DNA of 6,778 nt from assembly GCA_007124075.1 (NCBI GenBank), contig SLFV01000050.1:1-6778 (forward strand). The letters run 5' to 3'. Of the stretch, positions 1 to 6,331 are shown in pieces. The position numbers and the translations under genes are program-made. Position 1 is the stretch's first letter. Every line of letters starts with the position of its first letter. The notes below the pieces were generated by a model. It made no database searches and was not told the DNA's origin. It saw only the letters and a list, made by a program, of their open reading frames with translations. The DNA comes from Roseimaritima sp. Its GTDB lineage: Bacteria; Planctomycetota; Planctomycetia; Pirellulales; Pirellulaceae.

Positions 1-105
1 AAGGAAAAGGCCGAGAAGGAAAAAGCTGAGAAGGAAAAAGCGGAGAAGGAAAAAGAAGAGCAAGAAAAAGCAGAGCAAGAAAAGGAAGAGAAGGAAAAGG
101 AAGAG
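1..105 (+). repeat. 15-bp in-frame minisatellite encoding KEKAE units
   Basis: Seven consecutive 15-bp units of the type AAGGAAAAAGCNGAG run from base 1 to 105, with an eighth degenerate unit continuing to the stop. Units 1-3 differ mainly at the alanine codon (GCC, GCT, GCG). Units 4-7 show Ala-to-Glu and Lys-to-Gln changes. The coding strand is almost purely A/G, giving an extreme purine skew compared with the rest of the window. The array starts at or before the window edge, so its full copy number is unknown. Because 15 is a multiple of three, copy-number change by slippage would lengthen or shorten the tail without breaking the frame. Confidence 0.85.
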
Positions 106-126
106 AAGGAAGAAGCGACTGAGTAG
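1..126 (+). CDS. C-terminal end of a lysine/glutamate-rich repeat protein (5'-truncated)
   Basis: Only the last 41 residues and the TAG stop (124-126) lie in the window; the gene begins upstream. Read from base 1, the tail is seven five-residue units of KEKAE type (KEKAE three times, then KEKEE, QEKAE, QEKEE, KEKEE) followed by KEEATE and the stop. Every residue except the final Thr is Lys, Glu, Gln or Ala, which predicts a long, highly charged, solvent-exposed single helix or a disordered tail rather than a folded domain. No catalytic or binding motif is visible, so the function cannot be inferred from this piece. Such KE-rich tails occur on many unrelated bacterial proteins and can act as spacers or as nucleic-acid- or protein-binding extensions. 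The reading frame is secure because it is free of stops, follows the 15-bp repeat exactly, and is followed by multiple stops and a convergent gene. Confidence 0.72.
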   Translation, partial: KEKAEKEKAEKEKAEKEKEEQEKAEQEKEEKEKEEKEEATE

Positions 127-265
127 CAAGGGGAAGCTGACCAGAAGGCGGGGTAGGCAATGTCGGACGCTGGGGAAGGTTTTCCAGCCGAAGGCGGGGC
201 TCAGGGTACCGAAACAGGTGAACCCGCGGACGAGGGGGAGTCCAAACAACTCCGCATGGGCTCCG

Positions 266-285
266 AAAAAGTCCCGCCGCGCGGG
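266..285 (-). terminator. Candidate intrinsic terminator after the glycosyltransferase gene
   Basis: Read on the minus strand, the stop codon at 293-295 is followed within about seven bases by CCCGC-GCG-GCGGG, a perfect 5-bp GC stem (plus coordinates 273-277 and 281-285) with a 3-base loop. Two bases later comes a run of five T (266-270). This is the classical stem plus U-tract layout, though with a short stem. On the plus strand the same stem is followed by the weaker T-rich stretch at 288-294, so it might also help end the repeat-protein transcript arriving from the left. The rest of 127-292 shows no gene I can support; it carries two copies of a 10-bp string, GAAGGCGGGG, at 144-153 and 190-199. 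Confidence 0.5.
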
Positions 286-292
286 CATTTGT

Positions 293-1687
293 TTACCCCG
301 GCGATCGCTTCTCCGCAGCCCGGCAAGGCGGTCGTGTCAACGAAGCGGTCGCCAGCAACGCGATAAGTGGCACTGCGGGAGCACGCATCCGTATGTCGCT
401 CCAGTAGATGCAATGCACGATCGACAGAGAAATGGCTAACGAAATTCCTGCCAGCCATTTCACGTCCATCAGTCGGGTTCGCAACCGATACACGCCCCAC
501 AGGCAGGCAAGGTACAAGCTGACGTAGTAGATTCCTACCAACAGCAGCGTTCTGCCCGCTCCCGGACCGCGTTGGGGCGTGCTGTGTGGGAAGGGGGACC
601 ATAACCGGCAAACGCGAATCAAACAGGACCACGCAAACATGCCGGGGTTCCGCCGGATCGTCGCTCGTGCGGCTTCATACGCTAAGCGGTCGTCAGCGAC
701 TTCGTCGTGGATTTCGGGCGGTTCGTTTCTGGACTGGGCGTGCCGATCCCAAAAATCAGACGCGCGCGGATCGGATTCGTATCGCATCGTCCAAGCCCGG
801 TGGAAGGTGGTCGCATCCCACGCCTCCCCGTCCCACGGGCCTTCGGCAAGATAACCATAAAACATAGGGTTGTTGCCCAACAACAGTGTGTACCCCCCGT
901 GAGAGGTCGCCCAAATACGATGCCCTAGCTGTCGTTGATTACGATCCGCCCAAGTTGCAATCGCAAGTCCCAACACCACCATCACACTGGCGGCCCACAG
1001 CACCGGTCGCCATTGGCTTATCCGGACCGCTTGCCAGATCCACAGCAGACACAATGCCAGTCCCCAAATCAGGAAGGTAGGCCGCAAGAAAAAACCCACG
1101 ACGATACCCGCCACAAGGACCATGCCCCAAATGAAATCTTGGACTTTGCATTTGGTCGCTGACTGCCGCAGCCAAACCCACCAGACCAGGGTCCCAACCG
1201 CGACGGCGGTCGTTTCCGTCATCGCCAACGCCGACTGCCGCAACAAAACCGGATCGATTGCGACCAAGAGTGCCGCGATGGTGGGCAGGCGGCTCTCTGC
1301 CAAGCTTCGAATCGTCGATTCCCTTGCGGGCAGCAGACGAACCGCCAGCCAATAGGTGCCTGTGACAGTCCCCAGTCCCAACATCCAGTGCAACAATGCC
1401 ACGCAAACGTCGTTCAGCCGACCATCCACGACGCACCATGACAGCAACCAAGGATACAGCGGTGGCCGAAATGCGGTTGGATGGACGCTGCCATCGGTTG
1501 CCACTGTTCCGAAAACACCATGTCTGGCCAAGGACTCCGCCAGCCACCGGTACGCGTCCACGTCCTGCGATAACTGCTCGAACCACAGCCAAAGCACAAA
1601 ACCACGCAGTAGGGCGGCCACAGTCAGGATCACCAGCAACGGATGGCGGAGGGCATACTGTCGCAGAGACTGCCACGCACGCTTCAC
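293..1687 (-). CDS. GT39/PMT-type integral membrane glycosyltransferase
   Basis: Predicted 464-residue polytopic membrane protein resembling the PMT/ArnT-like GT-C superfamily (glycosyltransferase family 39). These enzymes move a sugar from a polyprenyl-phosphate carrier to a lipid or protein on the outer face of the membrane. Seen here: a short basic N-terminus, a first membrane helix at about residues 16-36, then an extracytoplasmic loop with QDVDAY (Asp42, Asp44), where the family carries its catalytic acid. [15 protein letters not shown] (69-83) is the typical RpPlYP segment, and MTET (156-159) holds the recurrent TE. A GFFLRPT motif lies near residue 200, several further hydrophobic helices follow, and a soluble insertion contains [13 protein letters not shown]. 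The start chosen is GTG at 1687, which overlaps the ispG stop as GTGA. The frame stays open to an ATG at 1867, but that start would bury about 60 non-hydrophobic residues inside ispG. Translation is therefore probably coupled to ispG. The acceptor and sugar cannot be told from sequence. Confidence 0.82.
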   Translation of the reverse strand: MKRAWQSLRQYALRHPLLVILTVAALLRGFVLWLWFEQLSQDVDAYRWLAESLARHGVFGTVATDGSVHPTAFRPPLYPWLLSWCVVDGRLNDVCVALLHWMLGLGTVTGTYWLAVRLLPARESTIRSLAESRLPTIAALLVAIDPVLLRQSALAMTETTAVAVGTLVWWVWLRQSATKCKVQDFIWGMVLVAGIVVGFFLRPTFLIWGLALCLLWIWQAVRISQWRPVLWAASVMVVLGLAIATWADRNQRQLGHRIWATSHGGYTLLLGNNPMFYGYLAEGPWDGEAWDATTFHRAWTMRYESDPRASDFWDRHAQSRNEPPEIHDEVADDRLAYEAARATIRRNPGMFAWSCLIRVCRLWSPFPHSTPQRGPGAGRTLLLVGIYYVSLYLACLWGVYRLRTRLMDVKWLAGISLAISLSIVHCIYWSDIRMRAPAVPLIALLATASLTRPPCRAAEKRSPG

Positions 1688-2832
1688 GAGGAACCCACGG
1701 TCCGCGCAGCGATCAAATGATCCAATTCCTGTTTCAGACGTCCTAAAATCTGATCGTAGGGGAAGGCACCCAGTGCCTCGGTGCCGCGTTTCAGGTTCAC
1801 GACCTTCGGGCCGCACCACAGCCCCAAGTCGGCATCGTCGGTTTCTCCAGGACCATTGACCCGGCATCCCATTACGGCGATCGTAATGGCATGCTGCTGG
1901 GCGTAACGCGTCATCTCCTTGACCTCAGCCGCTAGCTCTACAAACGCCTCGTTTTCCACGCGGCTGCAGCTAGGACAGCTAATGATGTTCAACTGGTCGC
2001 GGCGGAGTCGCACGACGCTACGCACGCGACCGGCCGAAATATCCGCCAGGATCTGCCGCCCGGCGACAATCTCTTCGGGCTTACGGTTATTGGGAACTGT
2101 CAGCGAAACGCGAACCGTATCGCCGATACCACGACTGATCAGTTGTTCAAAGGCAATGCGCGTTTTGATAATCCCGTCGGGGGGCATGCCCGCTTCTGTG
2201 ACTCCCAAATGCAGCGGGACGTCCGGTCGTTGCCGTGCAAACCGTTGGTTGACCTCAATTACTTTGTCTGGATCGCTGTCCTTCAGGGATACGATATAAC
2301 GGGAAAATCCAAGCGAATCCAAGAACTCGCAGTGTTCCAGCGCACTTTCCAGCATCGGAGTAATCGAATCCGCAGGGTCGTACTTTTCCTTCTTCGCTGG
2401 ATCAACACTGCCGCAATTGACTCCGATGCGGACCGCACAGTCATGCCGTTCTGCCTGCTGGATGATAAACCGGACTTTGTCCTGCCACGGCTTGTCTTTC
2501 TGGTGGTGGTAAAGATGCCCCGGGTTGTAGCGAATCTTATCGACCAGCGGTGCCACCAATTCGGCTAAACGAAAATTCTCCTGGAGGTCCACCGCCAAAT
2601 TGGCGCGGGTCTGTTTGCGTATCGATGCCAGGGCCTCGGCATCCTTGACGCTGTCGACCGCAATTCGCACCACACCCGCCCCTGCTTCGTGCAACGCATT
2701 GGCCTGGGCGGCAGTGGCCGCGACATCTTGTGTTTTAGTTGCTGTCATGCTTTGCACGGCTATCGGATACCCACTGCCGATTTGAATCGACCCAATTGGT
2801 ACCGAACGCGTAGGATTTCGTTTAATCGTCAT
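1684..2832 (-). CDS. ispG: 4-hydroxy-3-methylbut-2-en-1-yl diphosphate synthase (IspG/GcpE)
   Basis: Catalyses the reductive ring opening of 2-C-methyl-D-erythritol 2,4-cyclodiphosphate to HMBPP, the penultimate step of the MEP isoprenoid pathway, in the cytoplasm with a [4Fe-4S] cluster. The 382-residue product has the length of the compact bacterial (E. coli-type) enzyme, without the large insert of the plant-type form. N-terminal TIM-barrel signatures are visible: [25 protein letters not shown] (23-30), VDLQENF (81-87), KIRYNPGH (99-106), RIGVNCGS (135-142) and HLGVTEAG (208-215). The C-terminal cluster domain has SCPSCSR with Cys286 and Cys289, and [10 protein letters not shown] with Cys323 and Glu330, matching the three cysteines plus glutamate that bind the cluster. 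The ATG at 2832 is chosen because the N-terminus aligns with the family there. Only a weak GAG lies about 11 nt upstream. The 3' end overlaps the downstream glycosyltransferase by four bases. Confidence 0.97.
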   Translation of the reverse strand: MTIKRNPTRSVPIGSIQIGSGYPIAVQSMTATKTQDVAATAAQANALHEAGAGVVRIAVDSVKDAEALASIRKQTRANLAVDLQENFRLAELVAPLVDKIRYNPGHLYHHQKDKPWQDKVRFIIQQAERHDCAVRIGVNCGSVDPAKKEKYDPADSITPMLESALEHCEFLDSLGFSRYIVSLKDSDPDKVIEVNQRFARQRPDVPLHLGVTEAGMPPDGIIKTRIAFEQLISRGIGDTVRVSLTVPNNRKPEEIVAGRQILADISAGRVRSVVRLRRDQLNIISCPSCSRVENEAFVELAAEVKEMTRYAQQHAITIAVMGCRVNGPGETDDADLGLWCGPKVVNLKRGTEALGAFPYDQILGRLKQELDHLIAARTVGSS

Positions 2833-2881
2833 TGTGCAAGCTCAATTACTTTCGCAACCAGTTTGTCTGCGGTTTCAACCA

Positions 2882-2910
2882 ATTATGCGACAGGGTCCAA
2901 AAGATAACCA
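2882..2910 (-). promoter_or_regulatory. Weak candidate promoter for ispG
   Basis: On the minus strand, TGGTTA (2905-2910) and CATAAT (2882-2887) are separated by 17 bases. The -10-like hexamer matches five of six consensus positions but the -35-like hexamer only three. It would give a leader of roughly 40 nt before the ispG ATG. The 255-bp gap between the reductase stop and ispG makes a dedicated promoter plausible, but planctomycete promoters often do not follow the E. coli consensus, so this is tentative. Confidence 0.25.
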
Positions 2911-2952
2911 GCAGATCACTACGCGCCTGACTAGTTTTACCAATTAAATCGG

Positions 2953-2979
2953 AAAAATCACACGCTGTTTAGCGAGCGT
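2953..2979 (-). terminator. Candidate terminator downstream of the reductase gene
   Basis: Read on the minus strand, ACGCT (2975-2979) pairs perfectly with AGCGT (2962-2966) across an 8-base loop. An alternative 4-bp stem, CGCT-AAAC-AGCG, is possible within it. After GTGA comes a run of five T (2957-2953). It lies about 110 nt past the reductase stop and upstream of ispG, so it would separate the two transcripts. The stem is short, so confidence is limited. I see no gene in the 2833-3087 gap. Confidence 0.35.
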
Positions 2980-3087
2980 TAGATAGAAATTGGCTGCTCC
3001 CGTCCCCGTTTCGCCGCAAACGCCACCCCGGTCAGTGAACCGCTTGTCAGTCGCAGTGACAACCACGACAAACCGTCCAGGTTCCCA

Positions 3088-4071
3088 CTACACCGGATGC
3101 GGCAACGGTTGCCGCGTCAGGCCTGCGATCAGGTTCTCTGCGGCGATCAACGCCATCGCATTCCGACTATCAAAGCTGGCACTGCCAATGTGCGGGGCGA
3201 TCACGCAATTGGGAAGACTAGCCAGCGGATGGTTCGTTGGCAGCGGCTCAGGTGTGGTGACATCCAATCCTGCCGCGAATATTCTACGATTCCGCAAGGC
3301 TTCGTACAGCGCATCCTGGTCGAGGATTTCGCCACGGGCGGTGTTTACCAAAACGGCGTGATCGCGCATCAGTGCCAATCGTTTCGTATTGATGCTGTCG
3401 CGAGTTTCGGACGTCAACGGACAGTGCAGCGAAACAAAATCGCTGCCCTTGAGCAGATCCGTGAGGGAAACGCGTTTAGCCCCCAGTTCCTGGTCTGCCC
3501 GCGGCTTGGGGGTTCTGGAGGTGTACAACACCTGCATTCCCCAACCGAAATGAAGCCGTTTGGCGACGGCAAAGCCGATTCTCCCCATCCCCACAATCCC
3601 CACGGTTCGACCGACTAAGTCGACGCCCAAAAATCCTTTGGGTTCCCAGGTTTTCCAGTTCCCTTGTCGCACGTTATCGATGGCTTCGGGCAATCGACGC
3701 GCAGCGGCCAACAGCAAAGCCAGGGCGGTGTCCGCCGTGGCGTCCGTCAGTACATCGGGGGTATTGCCCACCGCGATCCCGCGGAGGCGAGCAGCCTCCA
3801 GATCAATGTTGTTCACGCCTACCGCGTAATTGCTAATGACCCGCAGTTGCAGTCCTGCATGCTCGATCAATTCAGCGTCCACGCGGTCGCTTAGCAAGGT
3901 TATTAATCCATGGCATCCACCGACACGTTCCAGAAGCTCATCGCGACCGGGGGGTAGCATGCCCTGCCAAACATCCACCTCCGCGAATTCACGAATTCGC
4001 TTGATACCGGCCTGTGGAATCTCCCGCGTGACAAAAACCTTAAAAATTTCTTGCTCTGGCAAGCCACCCAT
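3088..4071 (-). CDS. D-2-hydroxyacid dehydrogenase, glyoxylate/hydroxypyruvate reductase type
   Basis: NAD(P)H-dependent reduction of glyoxylate to glycolate and/or hydroxypyruvate to D-glycerate in the cytoplasm, as judged by family. The 327-residue product has the usual length. Visible features: a D-2-hydroxyacid dehydrogenase N-terminal domain with SNYAVGVNNID (80-90); the Rossmann motif GIVGMGRIG (158-166; Gly161, Gly163, Gly166); and the catalytic trio Arg246 in NTARGE, Glu275 in TTPEP and His294 in APHIGSA. The stretch GLDVTTPEPLPTNHP and the ending closely resemble animal GRHPR, which favours this over lactate or phosphoglycerate dehydrogenase (there is also no ACT domain). Ser-Arg-Thr (185-187) after the second Rossmann strand suggests NADPH use (inference). 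The start is uncertain: ATG at 4071 has GAGG directly abutting it with no spacer, whereas the TTG at codon 4 sits 9 nt after that GAGG. Either choice leaves the fold intact. The gene is divergent from the TPR gene. Confidence 0.92.
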   Translation of the reverse strand: MGGLPEQEIFKVFVTREIPQAGIKRIREFAEVDVWQGMLPPGRDELLERVGGCHGLITLLSDRVDAELIEHAGLQLRVISNYAVGVNNIDLEAARLRGIAVGNTPDVLTDATADTALALLLAAARRLPEAIDNVRQGNWKTWEPKGFLGVDLVGRTVGIVGMGRIGFAVAKRLHFGWGMQVLYTSRTPKPRADQELGAKRVSLTDLLKGSDFVSLHCPLTSETRDSINTKRLALMRDHAVLVNTARGEILDQDALYEALRNRRIFAAGLDVTTPEPLPTNHPLASLPNCVIAPHIGSASFDSRNAMALIAAENLIAGLTRQPLPHPV

Positions 4072-4130
4072 CCTCGTAAAAATTCGAAAAAACCGGAGCT
4101 AAGCCCCAGTTGCACTTCGTTTCATCTAGG

Positions 4131-4155
4131 CGATTTGACATAATAAGGCAAATCG
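4131..4155. promoter_or_regulatory. Divergent-promoter inverted repeat with TTGACA
   Basis: The 118-bp region between the divergent reductase and TPR genes contains CGATTTG (4131-4137) and its exact reverse complement CAAATCG (4149-4155), separated by 11 bp. The centre-to-centre distance of 18 bp would suit a dimeric regulator binding successive major grooves. A perfect TTGACA hexamer (4135-4140, plus strand) overlaps the left arm, but no good -10 follows at 16-18 bp. On the minus strand, TTGCCT overlaps the right arm, with TAGATG 17 bp downstream. An operator controlling one or both genes is an inference; only the repeat itself is certain. Confidence 0.4.
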
Positions 4156-4189
4156 AATCACTTGCACATGCTCTTAGGAATTCGTCGCT

Positions 4190-5887
4190 ATGAGATTGCT
4201 TTCGCTGAAGTATCCCGGTTCCTCGTTCCTCCAGAGAGCCCGCATTTTCTGCGTAGCCGCGATGTTCATCGCCACAACAGCGGTTGTTGGCTTGGCGGAG
4301 GGGCAAGGGCAGGGTGATCTGGACGAGGCGATGATCAAGCGTATCGACGCAAAGACGCCTGAAGATTTGCAGCAAGTGACCACGTTGCTGGAATCCGCCA
4401 TTGCCAAAGGCTTGGACGAGGAGAACCTCGCGTTTGCTAAGAAAATGCTGGGCGCGGTCTCGTTGCAAAAAGGCCAAGCGGTTGCGGACCGGATTCGCGA
4501 AAGCGGGGGGCAGGGGTTCTTGCAACTCCGCATTGAAGCCATCAATGCATTAGAGAACGCGGTTAAGTTTGATCCGACGTTGGCCGCGGCTCATTTGCTG
4601 ATCGCTCGACTGAACGTTTTGCCGGGGGGCAACCCCGACCGGGCTCGCCAAGCAGCCACTGCTGCGATCGAGAATCTTGAGGATGATGATCGGGCACGCG
4701 CAGAGGCGTACGTGCTGAGAGCACTTCTGCAGGAGGAGCGGGCGGCTCAAATGGCCGATTTGGATGAGGCGATCGAGGCCGATTCGCAAAATATACCCGC
4801 CTATCAGGGCCGTGCGATGTTGCGGATGCAGCAGGGACAAACCGAAGCGGCACTGGAGGATATGCAGCAGTTGCTGGAATTGAACCCCGAAAACTCGGCG
4901 GTCGTCACCGAGGCGGTTCGCGCTTTGTTGCGGTTGGAACGGATCGACGAAGCCGAACAGTTGCTGACCAAGGCTCTCTCCGATCAACCGCGCGGTGAGC
5001 TGTACCGCCTGCGAGCGGTGATTTACCAGTCGCAGGAAAAGACCGATAAAGCGCTGGATGATCTCAGTAAGGCGTTGACTTTGGATGAGCGAGATTTTGC
5101 GGCTTTGTTGATGCGTGCGGAGATTTATTTGGGCCAGGAAAAGGTCCAGGAGGCTCAACGCGACGTGCGGCGTGCGATGCAGATTGAACCCAACAGCGTC
5201 CAAGGTATTTTGATGCGAAGCTTATTGGCGTTTGAGGAGGGCCGCATGACCGATGCGATCAACGACATGCAGCTTTTGGTCGATTCGGTACCCGATAATT
5301 CAAATTTCGTTTTGCAGCTAGCTAACTACTACCAAATGGACAGACGTCCGCGAAAGGCGGTGGAGGTCTTGACCAGCTTGATCGATCGCGAGCCACAAAA
5401 CTGGAGGGCGTTGCGAGCCCGCGGAGATGCACGGCTGAGCACGACGGAGCATGCTGAGGCGGTTGCTGATTATCTGCAGGCGTTGGAAGCAATCAAGAAG
5501 GAAGCGGATATCGACGAATTAGGTACCAGCAAGTCGGGGATCTTGAACAATCTGGCCTGGGTGCTGGCAACAAGCCCCAAGGACGAACTAAGGGATGGCG
5601 ACAAGGCGTTGCAAGCCGCCAAAGAAGCATCTGACTTAACCGATTACCAGCAAGCACATATTCTCAGCACGTTGGCGGCCGCCTACGCCGAACTGGGGCA
5701 GTTTGAAAAGGCCATCGACTGGGCGACCAAGGCGGTTGAAAGGGGAACCGAGACCGAAAACGAGCAACTAGAACAATTGAAGGAGGAGCTGAAGTCGTAC
5801 CAAGAAGGAAAACCATGGAGAGAGGCTCAGGATGTTCAGGAAAACGTCGTTCCTATTCTGTCGGCGGAAGATATCATTGACACGTAA
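4190..5887 (+). CDS. Exported tetratricopeptide-repeat (TPR) protein
   Basis: Predicted 565-residue TPR scaffold, presumably extracytoplasmic. The N-terminus has basic residues followed by a hydrophobic stretch at about 17-35 (ARIFCVAAMFIATTAVVGLA), consistent with a signal peptide cut near Ala36, or a membrane anchor. After a helical region (45-165), TPR-like helix pairs with the A/G-x-A-Y/L and Ala-...-Pro spacing can be placed at about 170-201, 204-235, 270-302, 303-336, 337-370, 371-404 and 405-439. A C-terminal block follows (NNLAWVLATSP at 453-463, STLAAAYAELGQFEKAIDWA at 493-512) of a kind that recurs in planctomycete TPR proteins. The tail (about 524-565) is charged and rich in Gln/Glu. 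No enzymatic motif is visible; TPR arrays mediate protein-protein contacts, and the partner is unknown. The start ATG is supported by AGGAA (4176-4180) nine to ten bases upstream. tRNA-Gly follows 25 nt after the stop. Confidence 0.9.
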   Translation: MRLLSLKYPGSSFLQRARIFCVAAMFIATTAVVGLAEGQGQGDLDEAMIKRIDAKTPEDLQQVTTLLESAIAKGLDEENLAFAKKMLGAVSLQKGQAVADRIRESGGQGFLQLRIEAINALENAVKFDPTLAAAHLLIARLNVLPGGNPDRARQAATAAIENLEDDDRARAEAYVLRALLQEERAAQMADLDEAIEADSQNIPAYQGRAMLRMQQGQTEAALEDMQQLLELNPENSAVVTEAVRALLRLERIDEAEQLLTKALSDQPRGELYRLRAVIYQSQEKTDKALDDLSKALTLDERDFAALLMRAEIYLGQEKVQEAQRDVRRAMQIEPNSVQGILMRSLLAFEEGRMTDAINDMQLLVDSVPDNSNFVLQLANYYQMDRRPRKAVEVLTSLIDREPQNWRALRARGDARLSTTEHAEAVADYLQALEAIKKEADIDELGTSKSGILNNLAWVLATSPKDELRDGDKALQAAKEASDLTDYQQAHILSTLAAAYAELGQFEKAIDWATKAVERGTETENEQLEQLKEELKSYQEGKPWREAQDVQENVVPILSAEDIIDT

Positions 5888-5912
5888 CGAGTGCAGTGCA
5901 AGTAGAAACTGT

Positions 5913-5985
5913 GCGGGTGTAACTCAGTGGCTAGAGTGCTAGCTTCCCAAGCTGGAAGTCGCGGGTTCGAATCCCGTCACCCGCT
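5913..5985 (+). tRNA. tRNA-Gly (anticodon CCC)
   Basis: A complete 73-base cloverleaf. The acceptor stem pairs GCGGGTG (5913-5919) with CACCCGC (5978-5984), with discriminator T at 5985. The D stem pairs ACTC (5922-5925) with GAGT (5934-5937). The anticodon stem pairs CTAGC (5939-5943) with GCTGG (5951-5955), including one T-G pair, around the loop TTCCCAA, placing CCC at 5946-5948. The variable loop has five bases, AAGTC. The T stem pairs GCGGG (5961-5965) with CCCGT (5973-5977), with loop TTCGAAT. It decodes GGG. U73 is usual for bacterial tRNA-Gly. The 3' CCA is not encoded (TTC follows), so it must be added by nucleotidyltransferase. With only 25 nt after the TPR stop there is little room for a separate promoter. 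Confidence 0.97.
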
Positions 5986-6331
5986 TTCTCCTGGATGACC
6001 CCGCTTGGCTGGGCTTATTTTCGCCTTGCCGGTCAACCTGCTCTCCCGATTGGGTTGTGTTGAAACCAACGGGCTTCTTCATGGTCGGCCTGCCTGCCCC
6101 TCACCTCTTTCGTGCTGGCAAATAGTGAACTGCGGGAGAACTGCGGAGCAGAGAGGGTCGCAAGAATGGCCGAAGTAATTTCTTAACAGTTCCTAAAGCT
6201 GCGTGTTGGGTTGTGCCGATTCTTGGGGTTGTGCGGATGCGCATTGACTTCCCCCGCGGACGATGCGATCTCGCTTTTCCCGCACGCTCCCTTCGGATAC
6301 TTACGGGACCTCGAAGATAGGTTAATTGGCC
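5986..6331. other. 346-bp non-coding stretch between tRNA-Gly and the secreted-protein gene
   Basis: No convincing gene is seen on either strand. Just after the tRNA an imperfect hairpin can form between GGCTGGGC (6007-6014) and GCCTTGCC (6023-6030), with one T-T mismatch, one G-T pair and an 8-base loop. It lacks a following T-run, so it is at best a processing or weak termination signal. AACTGCGG occurs twice close together (6128-6135 and 6139-6146). The string TTGGGTTGTG occurs at 6050-6059 and again in the repeat pair at 6206-6238. A TTGACT hexamer (6244-6249) resembles a -35 box but has no matching -10 at standard spacing; GATACT (6296-6301) is the nearest -10-like hexamer to the next gene. 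The promoter of the downstream gene must lie here, but I cannot place it firmly. Confidence 0.55.
6206..6238 (+). repeat. Near-identical tandem direct repeat upstream of the secreted-protein gene
   Basis: TTGGGTTGTGCCGAT (6206-6220) is followed after two bases by TTGGGGTTGTGCGGAT (6223-6238). The copies differ by one inserted G and one C/G change, with a period of 17 bp. They lie about 95-125 bp before the downstream ATG. A partial third copy of the core, TTGGGTTGTG, is at 6050-6059. This could be a binding site for an activator, or a chance duplication in a non-coding spacer. Confidence 0.5.

Noticed and set aside
1..105. Repeat array considered as CRISPR
   Set aside because: The units are contiguous with no unique spacers and translate in frame to KEKAE; this is a coding minisatellite.
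160..366. 68-residue plus-strand open frame in the convergent gap
   Set aside because: It runs into the 3' end of the glycosyltransferase on the opposite strand, has no ribosome binding site of note and shows low-complexity, non-protein-like composition.
939..1676. 245-residue open frame on the minus strand within the glycosyltransferase gene
   Set aside because: It is a shifted-frame shadow of the glycosyltransferase, rich in Gly/Arg/Ala with no recognisable motif, while the other frame shows family motifs and membrane helices throughout.
1688..1867. N-terminal extension of the glycosyltransferase to an ATG at 1867
   Set aside because: The extra 60 residues lie wholly inside ispG, are polar and Arg-rich with no membrane character, and precede the natural helix start. 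The GTG at 1687 fits the GTGA overlap.
4550..5203. 217-residue minus-strand open frame opposite the TPR gene
   Set aside because: It is an antisense shadow: the sense frame has TPR periodicity over its whole length, and the antisense product is Leu/Arg/Gln-rich with no motif.
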